Source of the DNA: Rachicladosporium sp. CCFEE 5018
Lineage: Eukaryota; Ascomycota; Dothideomycetes; Cladosporiales; Cladosporiaceae
Assembly: GCA_002077045.2 (NCBI GenBank)
Contig: KZ111145.1
Coordinates: 507,026 to 571,025 of the forward strand
Length of the DNA: 64,000 nucleotides
Reading direction: 5' to 3'
Shown here one piece after another: positions 50,435-62,130 of this stretch; the stretch's first letter is position 1; each line of letters starts with the position of its first letter. A program made the translations under genes and the position numbers. Under the pieces are notes generated by a model. It had not been told where the DNA came from. It saw only the letters and a program-made list of their open reading frames with translations, and ran no database searches.

Positions 50435-51090
50435 ATGATGCTCACGATCAAGCGACCAACGCCAACGACAATCGAGTACACCGTCTCGACGCGTCCGCCG
50501 ACAACGACAATTACTGCCCGAACTGCCTCTGTACTGTCGGGCCTTGCACGCATTCTGGTCGGTGTGCTCGCACTTCTCTGCCTTGTCCTTGAGCTCAGCA
50601 ACTATTTCAAACTCCACTACACCGACCTTAGGCGCTTCTTGCAAGGCTTCGTGTCGTTGCCGTTTCCACCAGTCCAATACCGCATTCCCATCTACGCTGC
50701 TCTCCTGTTTCTGACTGTGCGACGCCCCTACTCTACCGACTCGCTCCTAGTGATCCAAGGTCTCGGCCTCCAGACTAGCACATCCAGCTCCCTCTACCTC
50801 TGGAGTGGCACTACGAGGTTCATTCCGACGAGTCAGGTACAAGATGTGTTCTTGCACGAGGCATTCAAAGGTTTTGAGGTGGTGTACTACTTGAGCGTTG
50901 TGGTGGAAGGGGAAGGAGAAGTGGTTGTGGTTTTTCCTGTAAGTCTTTACTAGTATTCTGGAAGCGATATAGGAGCGGTTTGGGAACGACTGGGCACTGA
51001 CTTCGACCACAGACTGTCCTGCCTAGACGCCAAGTGCTGGAGCAGGTATGGAGGGGCGTCAGGAGCAGCCTCTATGAGCTCAAAGGCTGA
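50435..51090 (+). CDS. PIG-H / Gpi15 subunit of GPI-GlcNAc transferase (copy 2)
   Basis: Join(50435..50938, 51013..51090), 193 aa; the 74-nt intron has the same boundaries as in copy 1 (GTAAGT...CCACAG). About eight substitutions in exon 1 (for example VLALLC, YFKLHYTD, FVSLPF) and none in exon 2. Ends 26 bp from the stop of PUS3 on the other strand. Confidence 0.85.
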
Positions 51091-51116
51091 GTGAAAGCGG
51101 ACTTTGAGGCTACACA

Positions 51117-52940
51117 CTACTCTCCGATATCATCTACGGCAGCTGTCCTGTGCCTGGGATACTGCAAGCCCTTGCGAACAGCATACCGCGCATTCACTAC
51201 ATCAGGCGACTCCATACGCTCTCGCTGCATGACAGGCATGTATGTGCCGACAGTCCGCGGCAGCTCGCTGCCATCGTACACGCGGTCACTCTTCAGCGCG
51301 AAGTCAACATCACGGAGCTTGGAAGGTTTGCCTTGCCGGCGCACGACATTCATCAGGCTTCCAGCTAGGACCTCCTCCATATTTCGTTGCCGCCAGAGCA
51401 CCCAAAGATCGTCCATCACGCCGCCACGGCCATACTTGCCATCCTCGACGCCAGGCGGGTTCTTCTTTGCCCGGTCTTGCCCGTCTTCGCTATCGCCGAC
51501 GTAGACCCAGTCGAGGCCGTCCTCATAGCCACCAGCATGGCTTCGCTCACCATCATCAGCATGATCCGCCTGCTGTAGCTTCTCTGGATCAGGGAAAATG
51601 CAATCCCACAGCACAAGCGGCACATCACTGGCCATATCATACACTGGCCGTCCCGGCGTCATACTCATATCAAGCAGCTGGTCAACAAGCTCCGGCTTCT
51701 CCCAGCCTTGGCCAACGAGGAACAGAATCGCGACAAGATGACGGACTTGATGCCATAAGAAAGCGGAGCCACGTACCTCGAACCAGTACAGCTGCGGTGC
51801 TGAAGTGCTCAGCTGTCCTCCCGCATCCCTGTTCGCCCCTGCGCCGACCCCAACCAGACTCGCTGGCTGGTCCTCAGCTTCCACGCGATGGACCCCAGCA
51901 TGAAAGACCCGCCTCTCGAAGTTCTCGATCTGCTTACTTGCATCGATCTTGCAGAAGTTGCGAAAGTCATGCAGACCTTCGTACTTCTTGGCGGCAGATT
52001 GCATGGCGTTTATGTCCAGCCAGCCGTTACCCCGTTCATGTGCATTGCCGGGTAATGGTGCGAAGGCTGGGTTGGTGAAGAAGTAGCGGTAGCGACGCTC
52101 ACGGCAGTTGAAGCGGGCGCTAAAGTCTGGAGGTGGGTTTGGGCACCAGGCAAGGACGCGGATGTCTGGTGGGAGAACCCGGTTGAGGAGCTGGATGTAG
52201 GGTAGTTCGTCTTTAATAGGGTCGAAGGATGGCTCTTCGGGTGCGCTCTCGTCTGACGGCATGTCCTCCATAGTAACCTCATCTGGCATCCCGTTGACGT
52301 CCTTGTCATCTGCTCCAGACACTGTTGATGCTAGTCCCTTCGCTTTTACAAGTGGTCTCGCGCTCCGCACCCTCAACCCCACCACCTGCCCAAACGCACT
52401 AACTCCCTTGTCCGTCCGCCCACACTTACTATACTCCACTCCCTCCCAACATACCTCTTCCAGCTCGTCCTTGCTCTGCCCGTCTGCCTTCCCCTCTGAA
52501 AAGTCAGGAAAGATTAACCTCACTTTCCGTAATGCCCTCCACAACACCTCCTCCACCGTTGGCAACGGCGTGGAGTTGTTCGCGTGATGCTCGAAGCCAT
52601 TGTACGCGCCGCCTAGGTAGGCAAACTTGAGTGCGATCAGGCGCGTGGAGTACCTCGAGGCATTGAAGGGTTTGGGGGCCTTGGCGGGCTTCTTGAACTT
52701 GCCGGGCACGGTTGGGGAGGTGGCAGTGGGGGCCTGCGTTGGGCCGAGAGCCGATTCGAGAGCGCGGATGCGGGAGATCAGGGACTCGGAGGACCAGGTA
52801 GTGTAATCCTCTGTCGTGGCCATCTCCCGGGATACGCGGCGGGCAGGGCGTGCTTTGGTAGCGAGGCAGCGGAGATGTTGAGGTCTAGGGCGTAGGTAGA
52901 GAGAGGCCACAAGCGAAGATGTCAGAGTGGCATGCTTCAT
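51117..52940 (-). CDS. PUS3: tRNA pseudouridine synthase Pus3/Deg1 (copy 2)
   Basis: 607 aa, the same length as copy 1. The catalytic GRTDKGVSAFGQ, GAYNGFEHH and FLWHQVRHL blocks are unchanged. Substitutions fall mostly in the N-terminal extension (RRLATK to RCLATK, RGVSR to RRVSR) and the variable loops. The internal ATG at residue 40 (52823) is conserved, which keeps open the possibility of two differently targeted forms. Confidence 0.92.
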   Translation of the reverse strand: MKHATLTSSLVASLYLRPRPQHLRCLATKARPARRVSREMATTEDYTTWSSESLISRIRALESALGPTQAPTATSPTVPGKFKKPAKAPKPFNASRYSTRLIALKFAYLGGAYNGFEHHANNSTPLPTVEEVLWRALRKVRLIFPDFSEGKADGQSKDELEEVCWEGVEYSKCGRTDKGVSAFGQVVGLRVRSARPLVKAKGLASTVSGADDKDVNGMPDEVTMEDMPSDESAPEEPSFDPIKDELPYIQLLNRVLPPDIRVLAWCPNPPPDFSARFNCRERRYRYFFTNPAFAPLPGNAHERGNGWLDINAMQSAAKKYEGLHDFRNFCKIDASKQIENFERRVFHAGVHRVEAEDQPASLVGVGAGANRDAGGQLSTSAPQLYWFEVRGSAFLWHQVRHLVAILFLVGQGWEKPELVDQLLDMSMTPGRPVYDMASDVPLVLWDCIFPDPEKLQQADHADDGERSHAGGYEDGLDWVYVGDSEDGQDRAKKNPPGVEDGKYGRGGVMDDLWVLWRQRNMEEVLAGSLMNVVRRQGKPSKLRDVDFALKSDRVYDGSELPRTVGTYMPVMQRERMESPDVVNARYAVRKGLQYPRHRTAAVDDIGE

Positions 52941-53214
52941 CGATCAGAGGCGAAGGCATGGGGTGGTGTTGGTCGATGGAGAGTATTGGTGTTGAAGGGT
53001 TGAGTGGAGGTTCGCCTGCGAGGGCAGATCTCGCGAACTTCTATGTACAACAAATGGAGGACATTGACTTGCAGTCATTCATAAGCTGTATTATCATTAA
53101 GCTATGCTAGACAATCCGAGACTCGAATCACCCTCATCCGCATGATGCGCCCATATATCGTCGGGTATCTTATGTCGTTCCCATCGTAGCAACATCGTGT
53201 CATGCATCTCCTCA
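52941..53214. other. Intergenic region between PUS3 start and pseudokinase 3' end (copy 2)
   Basis: 274 bp, nearly identical to 25738-26011 in copy 1. It must carry the PUS3 promoter and the pseudokinase 3' UTR. Confidence 0.4.
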
Positions 53215-55375
53215 TCAACCCGTTCTCACCCTTGTGAAGGCTCTCCGCCATGCACTTCTCTCTGTGCCCACCGTCCCTGAGCTAGCTGCGCTCCCAGACC
53301 TCACCCAAGGTACCTCAGGGGTGCTGGGCTCCCCCACAATGAAGCTCTCCTCCCTAAGCCCACTTCCCTTCCTCAACCCCTTTCCCCATTTCGCCGCGCT
53401 GTCAGCCTGAGGCGGCGAGAACTGCGCAGCGCTCATCATACTATCCCTGGTAGTTTGCCGCTCGAGCTCCGGACTCATAGGCCTGTGCCTCTGATCCGGT
53501 GCGTCCCACTTTCGCCTAGCGCAGCAGAGCGTCTCCACTCCCGCCTGTCCAACCAGTATACTCTGAATCCTTTCCGAGACTGCTCGCGCTGAGGGGCGAA
53601 GCGTAGCATTTTGCACCATCATCTGCTTGCACGACACCAGCAGCTCTGGTACAGCGCGGAAGATCTCTTCCGGTCGCTTTGCTGCGTCTTCACGCAGGAT
53701 GTCTGCCCACGCGTCCAGCTTGTCAGGGTCTGCGGCGTGGAACGAAGTATCTACATGTGACTTCGACCGGGTCCGAGGCGAGGTTGAGGGTGAAGCGTGG
53801 CGTGAAGAGCGGAACTTGACAAACTCTGTCGTTCGACCTTTGAGCGCGAAGGTCAGGATGTCGAGATAGACGCATGCGAGAGCGAATATGTCACTCATCT
53901 CTGGTAGAGCGAGTGGGAGGTCGCGGAGCATGTCAGGGTTCAGTTGCGTAGGGCGCGGGAAGACTCGCGTTGGTGTTGTCGAGGCTGTGGGCGAGGGTGG
54001 CACAGAAGATGTCATCGAAGTTGTGGTCGTCGATCCAAGGTGGCGGCTGAAATCGCGGATACTAGAGGCTGATCGCGAGAAAGAGAGAGGTGACACGACC
54101 GTCGTGAGTGAAGTGAGGCTGTTGCTACGGCCACTCTTCATGAAGGGTGAGGACGTCGGTGTTGTCGCATTTTGTACAGAAGCTGTTGCTTCTCGTGGAA
54201 GATGTGCCAGAAGACGGGGTAGATGATGAGCTTGTACTGCTGCTCAAGTTCCGCAGTCTGCTGAATGCGCCCATGCTGCTGATCGGTGGACTTGACGCCA
54301 GCGTGATCGGCTCTCTGCTTTTTTGAGATTCTGGTGCAGCATACTCGTATACCTCTGCTTTCTTCGTCTTCTTGTCTTGCTGAAACGTCCTGAGACTGCC
54401 AACATCGGCAAAGGCAATGAGATTGTCGTGATTGATGAGAATGTTGGATGGCCGTATTGCAGTTTGGGCGACTCCTCTCCGATGTAAGAACGCAAGAGCG
54501 TCAGCGAGGCAGTGCATCCATTCGAAGAGCATCCGGGGTCGTTCAGATAGCACAACGCGAAGCAGCTGCATGGGTGTCCGGTGATCGATGTATCGTAAAG
54601 TGTGTTCGGCCACAAAGTCGGAGAGCACATAGCCAGCGTCCTCAGACGTGTACGATGCCCAAGCTGACGCAATATGCTCGTGCTTATGCAGCTTAGCCTT
54701 CCGCACATCTCGTGTGAAAGCTTCCCGCCGATCCTGACCTGTGTCCTTGTCGACTAGAGCGAACTTCCGGCGCACGAAAACGTCGTGTGGTCGTCCTGCG
54801 AAGTGTACGCGATCCCAGCTTTGCAAGCTGACTGCAGGCGGCAGTGTATTCACGTACTCCATTTGTATGTGCTCTTTTGGTCCGTAGTCGATATGGTGGC
54901 CATGTTTCAGCTCCCGCAGCAAATACAGGAATTGCGTCTGGTAAAATTTCTTGTTCAGCTTCTCATCCGGCTCGTACGACAACTCCAGCGTCTCAACGTC
55001 CTCGAGCGACACTGGTAAGTCTGCATCGTCCCAAGAGTCGTCGATGCACCCAAAGATCTGATCTGGCACGCCGATCTCCGCGAGTATGAGGAACAGTCGC
55101 TTGGAGCGCTCCAGTATCCATTCCATATACGTATCGTTCGTCAAGCCTTCTCCGAATGCCAACGGCCGGTCAAGAAACTCCCGCTCTTCACCTCTCAATT
55201 TTGAGACCACATAGGCTCGCGTGACCTTGGCTTCTATCCTACTATCCGTCCACCATAGTCGCTTCAGTGCCGCGTGTGGCGTTACCAGTGAGTGGCCGCC
55301 GTAGCCATAGATGTAAGCGTTGAGCGCGATCTCCCCTGCGGTAGGCGCGATCTGCGCCAAAGTGCGAGTGCCCAT
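53215..55375 (-). pseudogene. Predicted pseudokinase, frameshifted (copy 2)
   Basis: Reads through the position of the two stops of copy 1 (KKFYQTQFLYLLREL) and stays open for 416 codons from ATG 55375. An extra T near 54169-54173 (GCATTTTGTAC against GCATTTGTGC) then shifts the frame to a stop at 54125. The rest continues in another frame to 53215 (about 308 codons). The kinase motifs are degenerate as in copy 1: HRRGVAQTAIRPSNIL replaces HRD and FADVGSL replaces DFG, and even the catalytic-loop His is Gln here. One Thr codon is missing (LRYIDHRTP). The product, if made, would still contain the pseudokinase domain but lose the C-terminal region. Confidence 0.7.
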
Positions 55376-56632
55376 CGTGAATCGACTGGCGCGTCGCTGC
55401 GCAGCTCGAGCGCACTACGCCTTGCCGAGAAGTAAGACACCACGCGGATATATACTTAGCTTCGAGTAGTACGAAAGCACCCATGCGCTTGTAGAATGGA
55501 GACAACGATTGCAGTGGGCGTCTGACGATGAGATGGAAGAGAATTGCGGCAAGACATAGAAGAGACGAAATGCGATCCTCACCGGATCTGTCTACTTGCC
55601 AATGCGATGTGCGACCTGTGTAAAGAACGGTACGTGTACGCTTACTGCTAAGCTCCGTACGGCCATCCAGAAAAAGCCACCAGAGATACAGAGGCTCCGT
55701 GCCGCGATGTTGGCCAGTCGCACGAATTCCATCGGAGGAACGTATGCGAATTTCTTGTACGGCGATGATGCTGTGCCACATGGCACCAAGCGCCGGCGCT
55801 CTCTAGCTGTACGACATGCGTGTTGGCGAGCGGCAGCCCTGGAGCCAGTCATTGTGAAGGTTTTCCAATACTGAGCTCGTCAGTGGCCACATCTTCGGAA
55901 GATTATTGGAGTGGGAAGCCAAAGGAATACTATCGCCGGACGCGATCGAAGGATTTGGAGGGTGTCAGGCTATGACAGGTTGTAATGAAGTCGTGATGGC
56001 TGAAAGGAAGCAGGGAGCCGGGGTGGAGTATATTGGATGACTGACCAATCAGGCGCTGTCGTGTGATTTTTTACCTCCCTTCCTGTACCTGTGGGTGAAG
56101 CTGGCCGCTCGCGGATGATAGGTAGAGTGAAATCCGATCTTCTTCAATAAAGTTACCGCGCTTGTGACACACTCACAAGTGAGCCTGCATACCACAACAG
56201 ACGATGATCCAGACCGGGCGCGTGACATAGCAATCTCTCGATATCACAAGAGACGTGTGCCTGCATACAAGATCCGCAGTTCGAGCGCCTGTGGGAACGG
56301 GAGCGGACAGATACATTTAGCGATGTTGCACCACGTGTCGAGCGGTGTGGTAGGACTGATCTACGGTGTGCGGACATCAGTGGGCTGGGAGGTTGTGCAG
56401 TCCGCTCCGAAGCCTATGGATGCTAGATCGTTCATTACCAAAGGGTGGTCTCCCCGGCTTGAGACCAGTCGTCAATGTCAGCCTTTCCCCGACGGCCTCC
56501 ATGAGACAGATCAGTCGAGTGTCGTGTGTGTCATCTCGCTGATCACTGCGCTGAGGTCCAACTCGAGCTGGTCAGCAACAGAGACGCTTGCGACTGGTAT
56601 GAAGCATTATAGCCATAGATGAGGCGGGCCAG
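55376..56632. other. 1.26-kb intergenic region (copy 2)
   Basis: Collinear with 28175-29432. The first 500 bp are very similar to copy 1 and the rest carries more indels. No gene called. Confidence 0.45.
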
Positions 56633-57145
56633 TCACATCTCCAGCAGCGTATTTTGAAGTGTCTGCCAGGCCTGAACGAGATTGACATCACCGACAGATC
56701 TGTGGCCTGACGATCTCCCCATGTTTGTTCCATCATCTGGAGCCGGAACCTTCGCTCCAGCAAGAGCTCGTCGGCGGTCATGGCGATAGCGTGCCAGGAC
56801 GTCAGTCACAGAAGCGTAGCTTCCGCCAGAGCGAGTCTTTACTAGATCACTGTTCTCTGGGTCAGGCAGTATGTTTGACGCAGTCGACGGGGGACAACCA
56901 TTTTGAGTAGGCTGATCGTGGGCGCTAGGAGAATGGAACGCGAGCTTGTCCAACGACGTCGGGGAGATCTCCACGTACGCCGACGTGGCAACAGTACCGC
57001 AGCCCTCACAATCCCGCACCGGCAATCTGCTTCCTGGCAAGGAATACGTAGCCTGTAATGCGCAGGCAATGTTGCGGTGGCGTGCAAGCAGGCAATGGAA
57101 AGCTTGAGTGTTGTCGAAGCCGCAAGCGTGGCAAGTCCAGTGCAT
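56633..57145 (-). CDS. Small Cys-motif (zinc-ribbon-like) protein (copy 2)
   Basis: ATG at 57145 gives 170 aa starting MHWTCHACGFDNTQAFHC (an ATG four codons upstream is also in frame). CxxC pairs CHAC and CEGC, the linker, and the tail GHRSVGDVNLVQAWQTLQNT. The tail matches a shifted frame in copy 1, so this version may be the ancestral reading frame. The N-terminal 70 residues are the best conserved part between copies. Probably a small cytosolic or nuclear zinc-binding protein; no family recognised. Confidence 0.5.
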   Translation of the reverse strand: MHWTCHACGFDNTQAFHCLLARHRNIACALQATYSLPGSRLPVRDCEGCGTVATSAYVEISPTSLDKLAFHSPSAHDQPTQNGCPPSTASNILPDPENSDLVKTRSGGSYASVTDVLARYRHDRRRALAGAKVPAPDDGTNMGRSSGHRSVGDVNLVQAWQTLQNTLLEM

Positions 57146-57157
57146 GTACTGGCACAT

Positions 57158-58131
57158 ACGGGTGAGAGCTGCGTTGAGTAAGACGGGCTAGGTGCCCGAC
57201 GTTGGATGCCTCCAATATGACTACATGTATGCGCACAGATCTGACTGCCTTACGATTCAAGCCTGCCTTTGTCGTCGCTTGTCTTGCCGAACGAGAGAGA
57301 AATTGTTGGACGAAATGAGACGTGTTGAGATAAGACAATACCACTTGCCTTGCGCACTTCCTTTCCATCAATACACATCATCAGATATGGACACGCGAAG
57401 AACAAAAGAGATCGACCGCTTTCCAATACACCATGGACGACAATGCTACTGCATGGACGACGATGCTACTGTATGCCGTACCGCAAGTGCAGATACGTAC
57501 CTAGGCTATTAGCGAGAGTGTACTCTTTTCCAGCATTTCTCTTCGGCAGCGTCAAAAGTAATCTGTTGTAGCGGTGCAGTCTATCTAGCAGTGTCGACCG
57601 AGGAGACCTCTAGAGTGGTCCGCTTCTTCTGCCATTCGGGTGATGGGGCATAGGATTACACTTCGTCGATTCGAGTCGGAATCATCATCTGGACAAGTCG
57701 CGAGGCGCGAATGTAAGGTGGATATCAGGAAAGGAAGACTTGAGCAGAAACGATACATGTAATCCATCTTCAGTTGCGGAAAAGCCGCACATGCGTGATA
57801 TTCACAGCGGCTGATAGACATGTCAACTGCTCGGGCCAGGATATATTGAACAGGTGATCATGGGGCTGATTCAAGCGCGTTTGGGCCATGGAAGGAAAGG
57901 TGTTGAGGATGAAGTGAAGCGTTGTCTTGTTAATTGATAAGGTATGCTGTGCTGGTTATGTGCCTGAGGCATGAGCATGTTTCCAGGCAAGATATCGAAG
58001 TAGCACCTTTAATTGCTAAACACGGCAAACTTACTGTCCACGACAGCACCACATCGTAACACGATCGCTTTCCAAAGCTCCTATGGAAGCGGATCTTGTC
58101 ACACACGATGGATGGCCAGACTGCCCCGGCG
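57158..58131. other. Intergenic region before the JmjC gene (copy 2; empty insertion site)
   Basis: Contains the site (about 57950-57983) where copy 1 carries the 2.86-kb insertion. The first part is the divergent leader of the Cys-motif gene and shows a small local repeat (GGACGAC(A/G)ATGCTACTG twice at 57436-57473). Confidence 0.5.
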
Positions 58132-59460
58132 ATGAGTGTACAGGACTGCGTTCGTGCACAGAAACGACAACGTATGACAGAGACAGCACCACAGCAGCTT
58201 GTGCTTGATGCGGGACCGCAGAGCATTTGGGCAGTTCTGGCCAATGAGCTGCAGGCAGTCTTGAACGATTGGGATCCTGAAGACACCATACGGCTCTGTG
58301 GCGATGCTCCCCTCGCACTGCTCTCGTCTCGCCCTCTGCAAGTGATGGCTTTGGCGAAGGAGCGTGTCAACACATGGGAGTACCGTCGAGTTCCTCCCTG
58401 CTGGTTGCGGCTCTTCGAAGATGCAAGTCTTGCCTGTGTGGTCTCATTGCTACGCACCCGAGATGACGAAAACAGGTGGGTTGATGAGGTGGTCAAGGTG
58501 ATTGACAATGCCATCATCATGACAAGTGCTTCTTGTCGATCTGCACTCTTCACGAAAACGCTGCTTCAATTAGAGCATGTAGTGGAAGCTGACGCTAGTC
58601 CGGGGTGGCCTGAGATATTTGTGATTGTACCTCCTGCAAGTCTCCAGACGGGAAACTCCATATCTTCATCCAAACCACCTACTCTTACCTCGTTCCAGGT
58701 TCACATCGACGAGTACACTACGCCATTACTAATATACGGCGCCATAGAGCATTGGCCTGCGATGCAGAACTGGACTCGGCCCAGCTATCTACTGAAGCGG
58801 TCCCTCGGCGGCAGACGACTTGTGCCGGTCGAGATTGGCGAGAGCTACACGCACAGCGAGTGGCGACAGCAGCTGATGACCCTACGCGGGTATATGGAGA
58901 AATTCGTTTTGTACGAGTCACCTCACGGCATTGGCTACATGGGGCAACACGATCTCCTTAATCAGATTCCGGCCCTCATGGACGACATCTCCGTACCGGA
59001 CTATTGCTTCACGTCGCCTCCAAATCATACACCATCGACTTTACAAGGGCAGCCACCAATTGCGGAGCTTGACGAGCCTTCGCTGAACGCATGGCTCGGT
59101 CCAAAGGGCACGAAGTCGCCACTTCATCATGATCCTTACCACAACATCTTCTGTCAAGTGGTAGGCTACAAATACGTAAGGCTATATCCGCCGGTCGACA
59201 GTCACTCCATGTATGCACATGGGATTGACGAAAAAGGCATCAGCATGGCGAACACTTCTGCGGTCGATGTAAAGTTCCTGCCTAATGACGAGGGCAACAT
59301 CTCTGTCGTGAACTCTGAAGACGCTCCACTCTTCTGCGCTCGCAGAGACTTCCAGGAGGCGATACTGGCACCCGGAGACTCGCTGTATATTCCCGCTGGA
59401 TGGTGGCACTATTTTGAATCCCTGACGACGAGTTTTAGCGTCAGCTTCTGGTGGAATTGA
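58132..59460 (+). CDS. JmjC-domain protein, KDM8/JMJD5-like (copy 2)
   Basis: 442 aa counting from the ATG equivalent to copy 1; an in-frame ATG eight codons upstream (58108) exists only here. The Fe(II) and 2-oxoglutarate residues (SPLHHDPYHN, YKYVRLYPP, GWWHYFESL) are unchanged. Divergence from copy 1 is concentrated in the N-terminal helical half (for example SLLRTRDDENRWVDEV, FIVIVPPASLQTGNS-like region). Should be catalytically competent. Confidence 0.88.
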   Translation: MSVQDCVRAQKRQRMTETAPQQLVLDAGPQSIWAVLANELQAVLNDWDPEDTIRLCGDAPLALLSSRPLQVMALAKERVNTWEYRRVPPCWLRLFEDASLACVVSLLRTRDDENRWVDEVVKVIDNAIIMTSASCRSALFTKTLLQLEHVVEADASPGWPEIFVIVPPASLQTGNSISSSKPPTLTSFQVHIDEYTTPLLIYGAIEHWPAMQNWTRPSYLLKRSLGGRRLVPVEIGESYTHSEWRQQLMTLRGYMEKFVLYESPHGIGYMGQHDLLNQIPALMDDISVPDYCFTSPPNHTPSTLQGQPPIAELDEPSLNAWLGPKGTKSPLHHDPYHNIFCQVVGYKYVRLYPPVDSHSMYAHGIDEKGISMANTSAVDVKFLPNDEGNISVVNSEDAPLFCARRDFQEAILAPGDSLYIPAGWWHYFESLTTSFSVSFWWN

Positions 59461-59877
59461 AGTCGTCTTATCGATTTCAGCGCCGGTGCAGTGGTTGCGG
59501 CCCCATCGCAGCGTGCACGAATTTGTGCGACATTGCTCTATATGTAGCTCGCGCGCTTCTGTATCACCAACGACCGATGCCGAAGCCGTGCTGCTTGCGC
59601 ATTACGACCAACATATGCCTGAGTGCCGAGCTGCACAAGATTCAGCGGCCTCAGGAAGGGCCTGCATCAGCGCAGACATCCCTGGAGATTCAAGCTGAGT
59701 GCCAAGCTTGTGGCGTGCAGCTTACACCTCATGTTAGCTGTGCCCATTATGCGACAGCTGAATCGACGCAGGGTGACGTCAAAACGACCAGCAGCTCTTC
59801 GCAAAAGGCTACTTTTTGAAATACCTTTAGCTCTACGCTATTGTGTGTGCCTGCATTGCTTATCAAGGTTCTTGACG
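59461..59877. other. Intergenic region between JmjC and TF-like genes (copy 2)
   Basis: 417 bp, collinear with 35115-35547. No gene or clear motif. Confidence 0.4.
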
Positions 59878-61728
59878 ATGGCAGAGAGAGCCAGCAGTCC
59901 GGTTGCTTTGCAATTCATCAACAGTGGACCGAGTGTGGTACCGGGCCGAGGACAGTATGAGCAGGTCGGCCGAGCGCACGTCGCAAGACATAACCATCGC
60001 ACAAGGCTATCTTTCAGGCGTTCGGCGAGAGAGACTGCCAGCCAGTCTCCTTTGCGGCCTGCGACAGCGGATGACACCACCGCCCAGGCTATCGTGCCAG
60101 CACTCCCTGAACGGCCGTCTAGTCGCGCTACGTTCCACGACATCATCGATACCGCTGCCATTGCTGTTCTCCCAGACGCTCCAATATCCGAGGGTGATGG
60201 CATCGCCGAGCATCAGGTTGTAACTGAATCGTCCCGGCGCAGGCGGCGCCGGCCGCGTGCTCTTCAGGATGGCCGACGTGCGAGTTCCGACACGAATCTA
60301 CACGTTGAGCGTGGCTTGCGTCAAGCGTCCGAGTCCAGCTTGTTGAGCAGGTCACCATCGGTCTTCGGAGCGAACACTGGCGCATTTCCCAGAAATCGCA
60401 CGCCGTCCTCCACGCCGTGGGTTGTGGATTACTGTAAGCATGCCTGCTCATGTTTCACCGACCACACCTGACAATTCTAGCACTGCATGTCATGCTTCCC
60501 AACCATATGGGCGGCGACCGCAAGGCTGTTGCTGCTTGGTTGTATGCATTCCTACGAGATCCTCTCATCTTTCACGCCTCGCACTGGTGTGCAGCCGTCC
60601 ATCGCGATCTTCTGGGCAACTCGACTAAGTGGACAGAGGAGTATGGTGTGCTTGTGCACAAGCAGAAGGCCGTCCGCCTACTCCGGATCAGTATGGAGTC
60701 ATTCCAGACGGATGATGTCGATTGGATCATCTATGCGATCATAAGCCTCTCAAGGGCAGACTTGCAGCTCACAAAAGAAGGCACCGACAAAATCTCGGCG
60801 TTCCAGCCACATTTTCCCTTTGCACATTGGACAAATTTGTACGGTCGGACGAGACTAGCTGAGGCCCATCGCGTTGCTATCAGTCAGCTAGTCAACATCA
60901 AGGGCGGACTTAGCCGCATCAAGACACCTGGCTTGGCAGCTCGACTCGCACTGTGAGTACTGGCATTCTATCTGCGCGGAATGTCTTGGGTGTCAGCTGA
61001 CATGCCGTGTCAGCATCGATCTCACTGCAGCGAGCACGGCTGGTGAATGCCCAAGGTTCGGACGGTATTGGCAACACGATCTCAGCGATTTGGGCATGTT
61101 CTGGGCACTGACCAACCCCGATCCCATACTCGAAGGACACGGCTTCATTTTAGCGGCCCACGGTCGCATGCCTAGCGAGGCGCTGACCCTGTTCAAGAAT
61201 CTGAGTGTTGTCGATAAGTTACTCAGCCGTCATGGATCCCAATGGGGTCAGTCGGACGAGGTCTCCGCACTGATCCAGGTCCGTAACAAGCTACACTACG
61301 ACCTGCTCTGCATGCCAGCTTGGGACAATCTGCCTGAAGAAGAGAAGAGTCTAACACATTCGGCAATTTATGACATCAGTCGCATCACCTGCACCATCTA
61401 CTCCAATGCTGTGCTCTTGGGTCTGCCACCGCACACAGGATGGCACGAGCAGCTGACAAGCCGCCTGCGACTCTTGCGTAGCTTATTCATGCTTGATAGC
61501 GCGATTGATGAAGCCTGGCCACTGCTTGTTTGGAGTGCGATGGTTGCCGGGATGGCAGCATACAGATCGCCGCATCGGCAGTTTTTCGAACACTATCTGC
61601 GTGATCAGCTTTCTCTGCGGCAGGAGCTAGACTGGCGGGTTGTACGGAATCATGTGAAGACATTCATCTGGTCGGACTTAGCATGTGAGCATGGCGCTGC
61701 GGTCTTGTGGGACCGGGTTTCGAGCTGA
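59878..61728 (+). CDS. Fungal transcription-factor-domain protein without zinc cluster (intact copy)
   Basis: Join(59878..60433, 60481..60952, 61014..61728), 580 aa. Intron 1 is 47 nt (GTAAGC...CTGAC...TTCTAG), intron 2 61 nt (GTGAGT...GCTGAC...GTGTCAG); both preserve frame. The N-terminus has LQFINSGPSVVPGRGQYEQV and AHVARHNHRTRL, then an Arg-rich SSRRRRRRPR patch (possible nuclear localisation signal), FGANTGAFPRNRTPSS and a helical C-terminal half (GGDRKAVAAWLYAFLRDPLI, AHRVAISQLVNIKGGLSRIK, LRSLFMLDSAIDEAWPLLVW, FFEHYLRDQLSLRQELDWRV) of the Fungal_trans_2 type. Many such proteins have no DNA-binding domain of their own. The homeolog at 35548 is frameshifted twice. Targets unknown. Confidence 0.78.
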
Positions 61729-62130
61729 GGAGTGAAGCATGCGCGCCTGCAAGTCGGGGGTCGGTGTCCCTGAACTAGCCTGTCGCCGGAGGGGGAGGGT
61801 TCGAGGAATACATATTATTCCTTCGTGTCGGCTCTATCGGGACTCGTATCTTCTCGGCAGGTCATTTTGCTTCCTAAAGGTGTCTCCCAGATCTCCAATA
61901 TGGCACCCAGCATCGGGTACCAAGCACCTCGCACATCCCTGAAGCTCCAACCTCGAGCTGCTATGTTAAACGCCGGCTCGGCATCCGCACTGTGTGATTC
62001 GGCACCTGTGAGACATTCTGCTATAGCTCTTTTATAGCTCGCAGGCAGCATGTCATGGACAAGATACGACGCACTCCCATCCCCATGAAAGGTAGCCTCA
62101 CGTCTGACTGGGGGAATTGAAGTGGGCTGT
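61729..62130. other. Intergenic region after the TF-like gene (copy 2)
   Basis: 402 bp, nearly identical to 37396-37797. Nothing recognised. Confidence 0.4.
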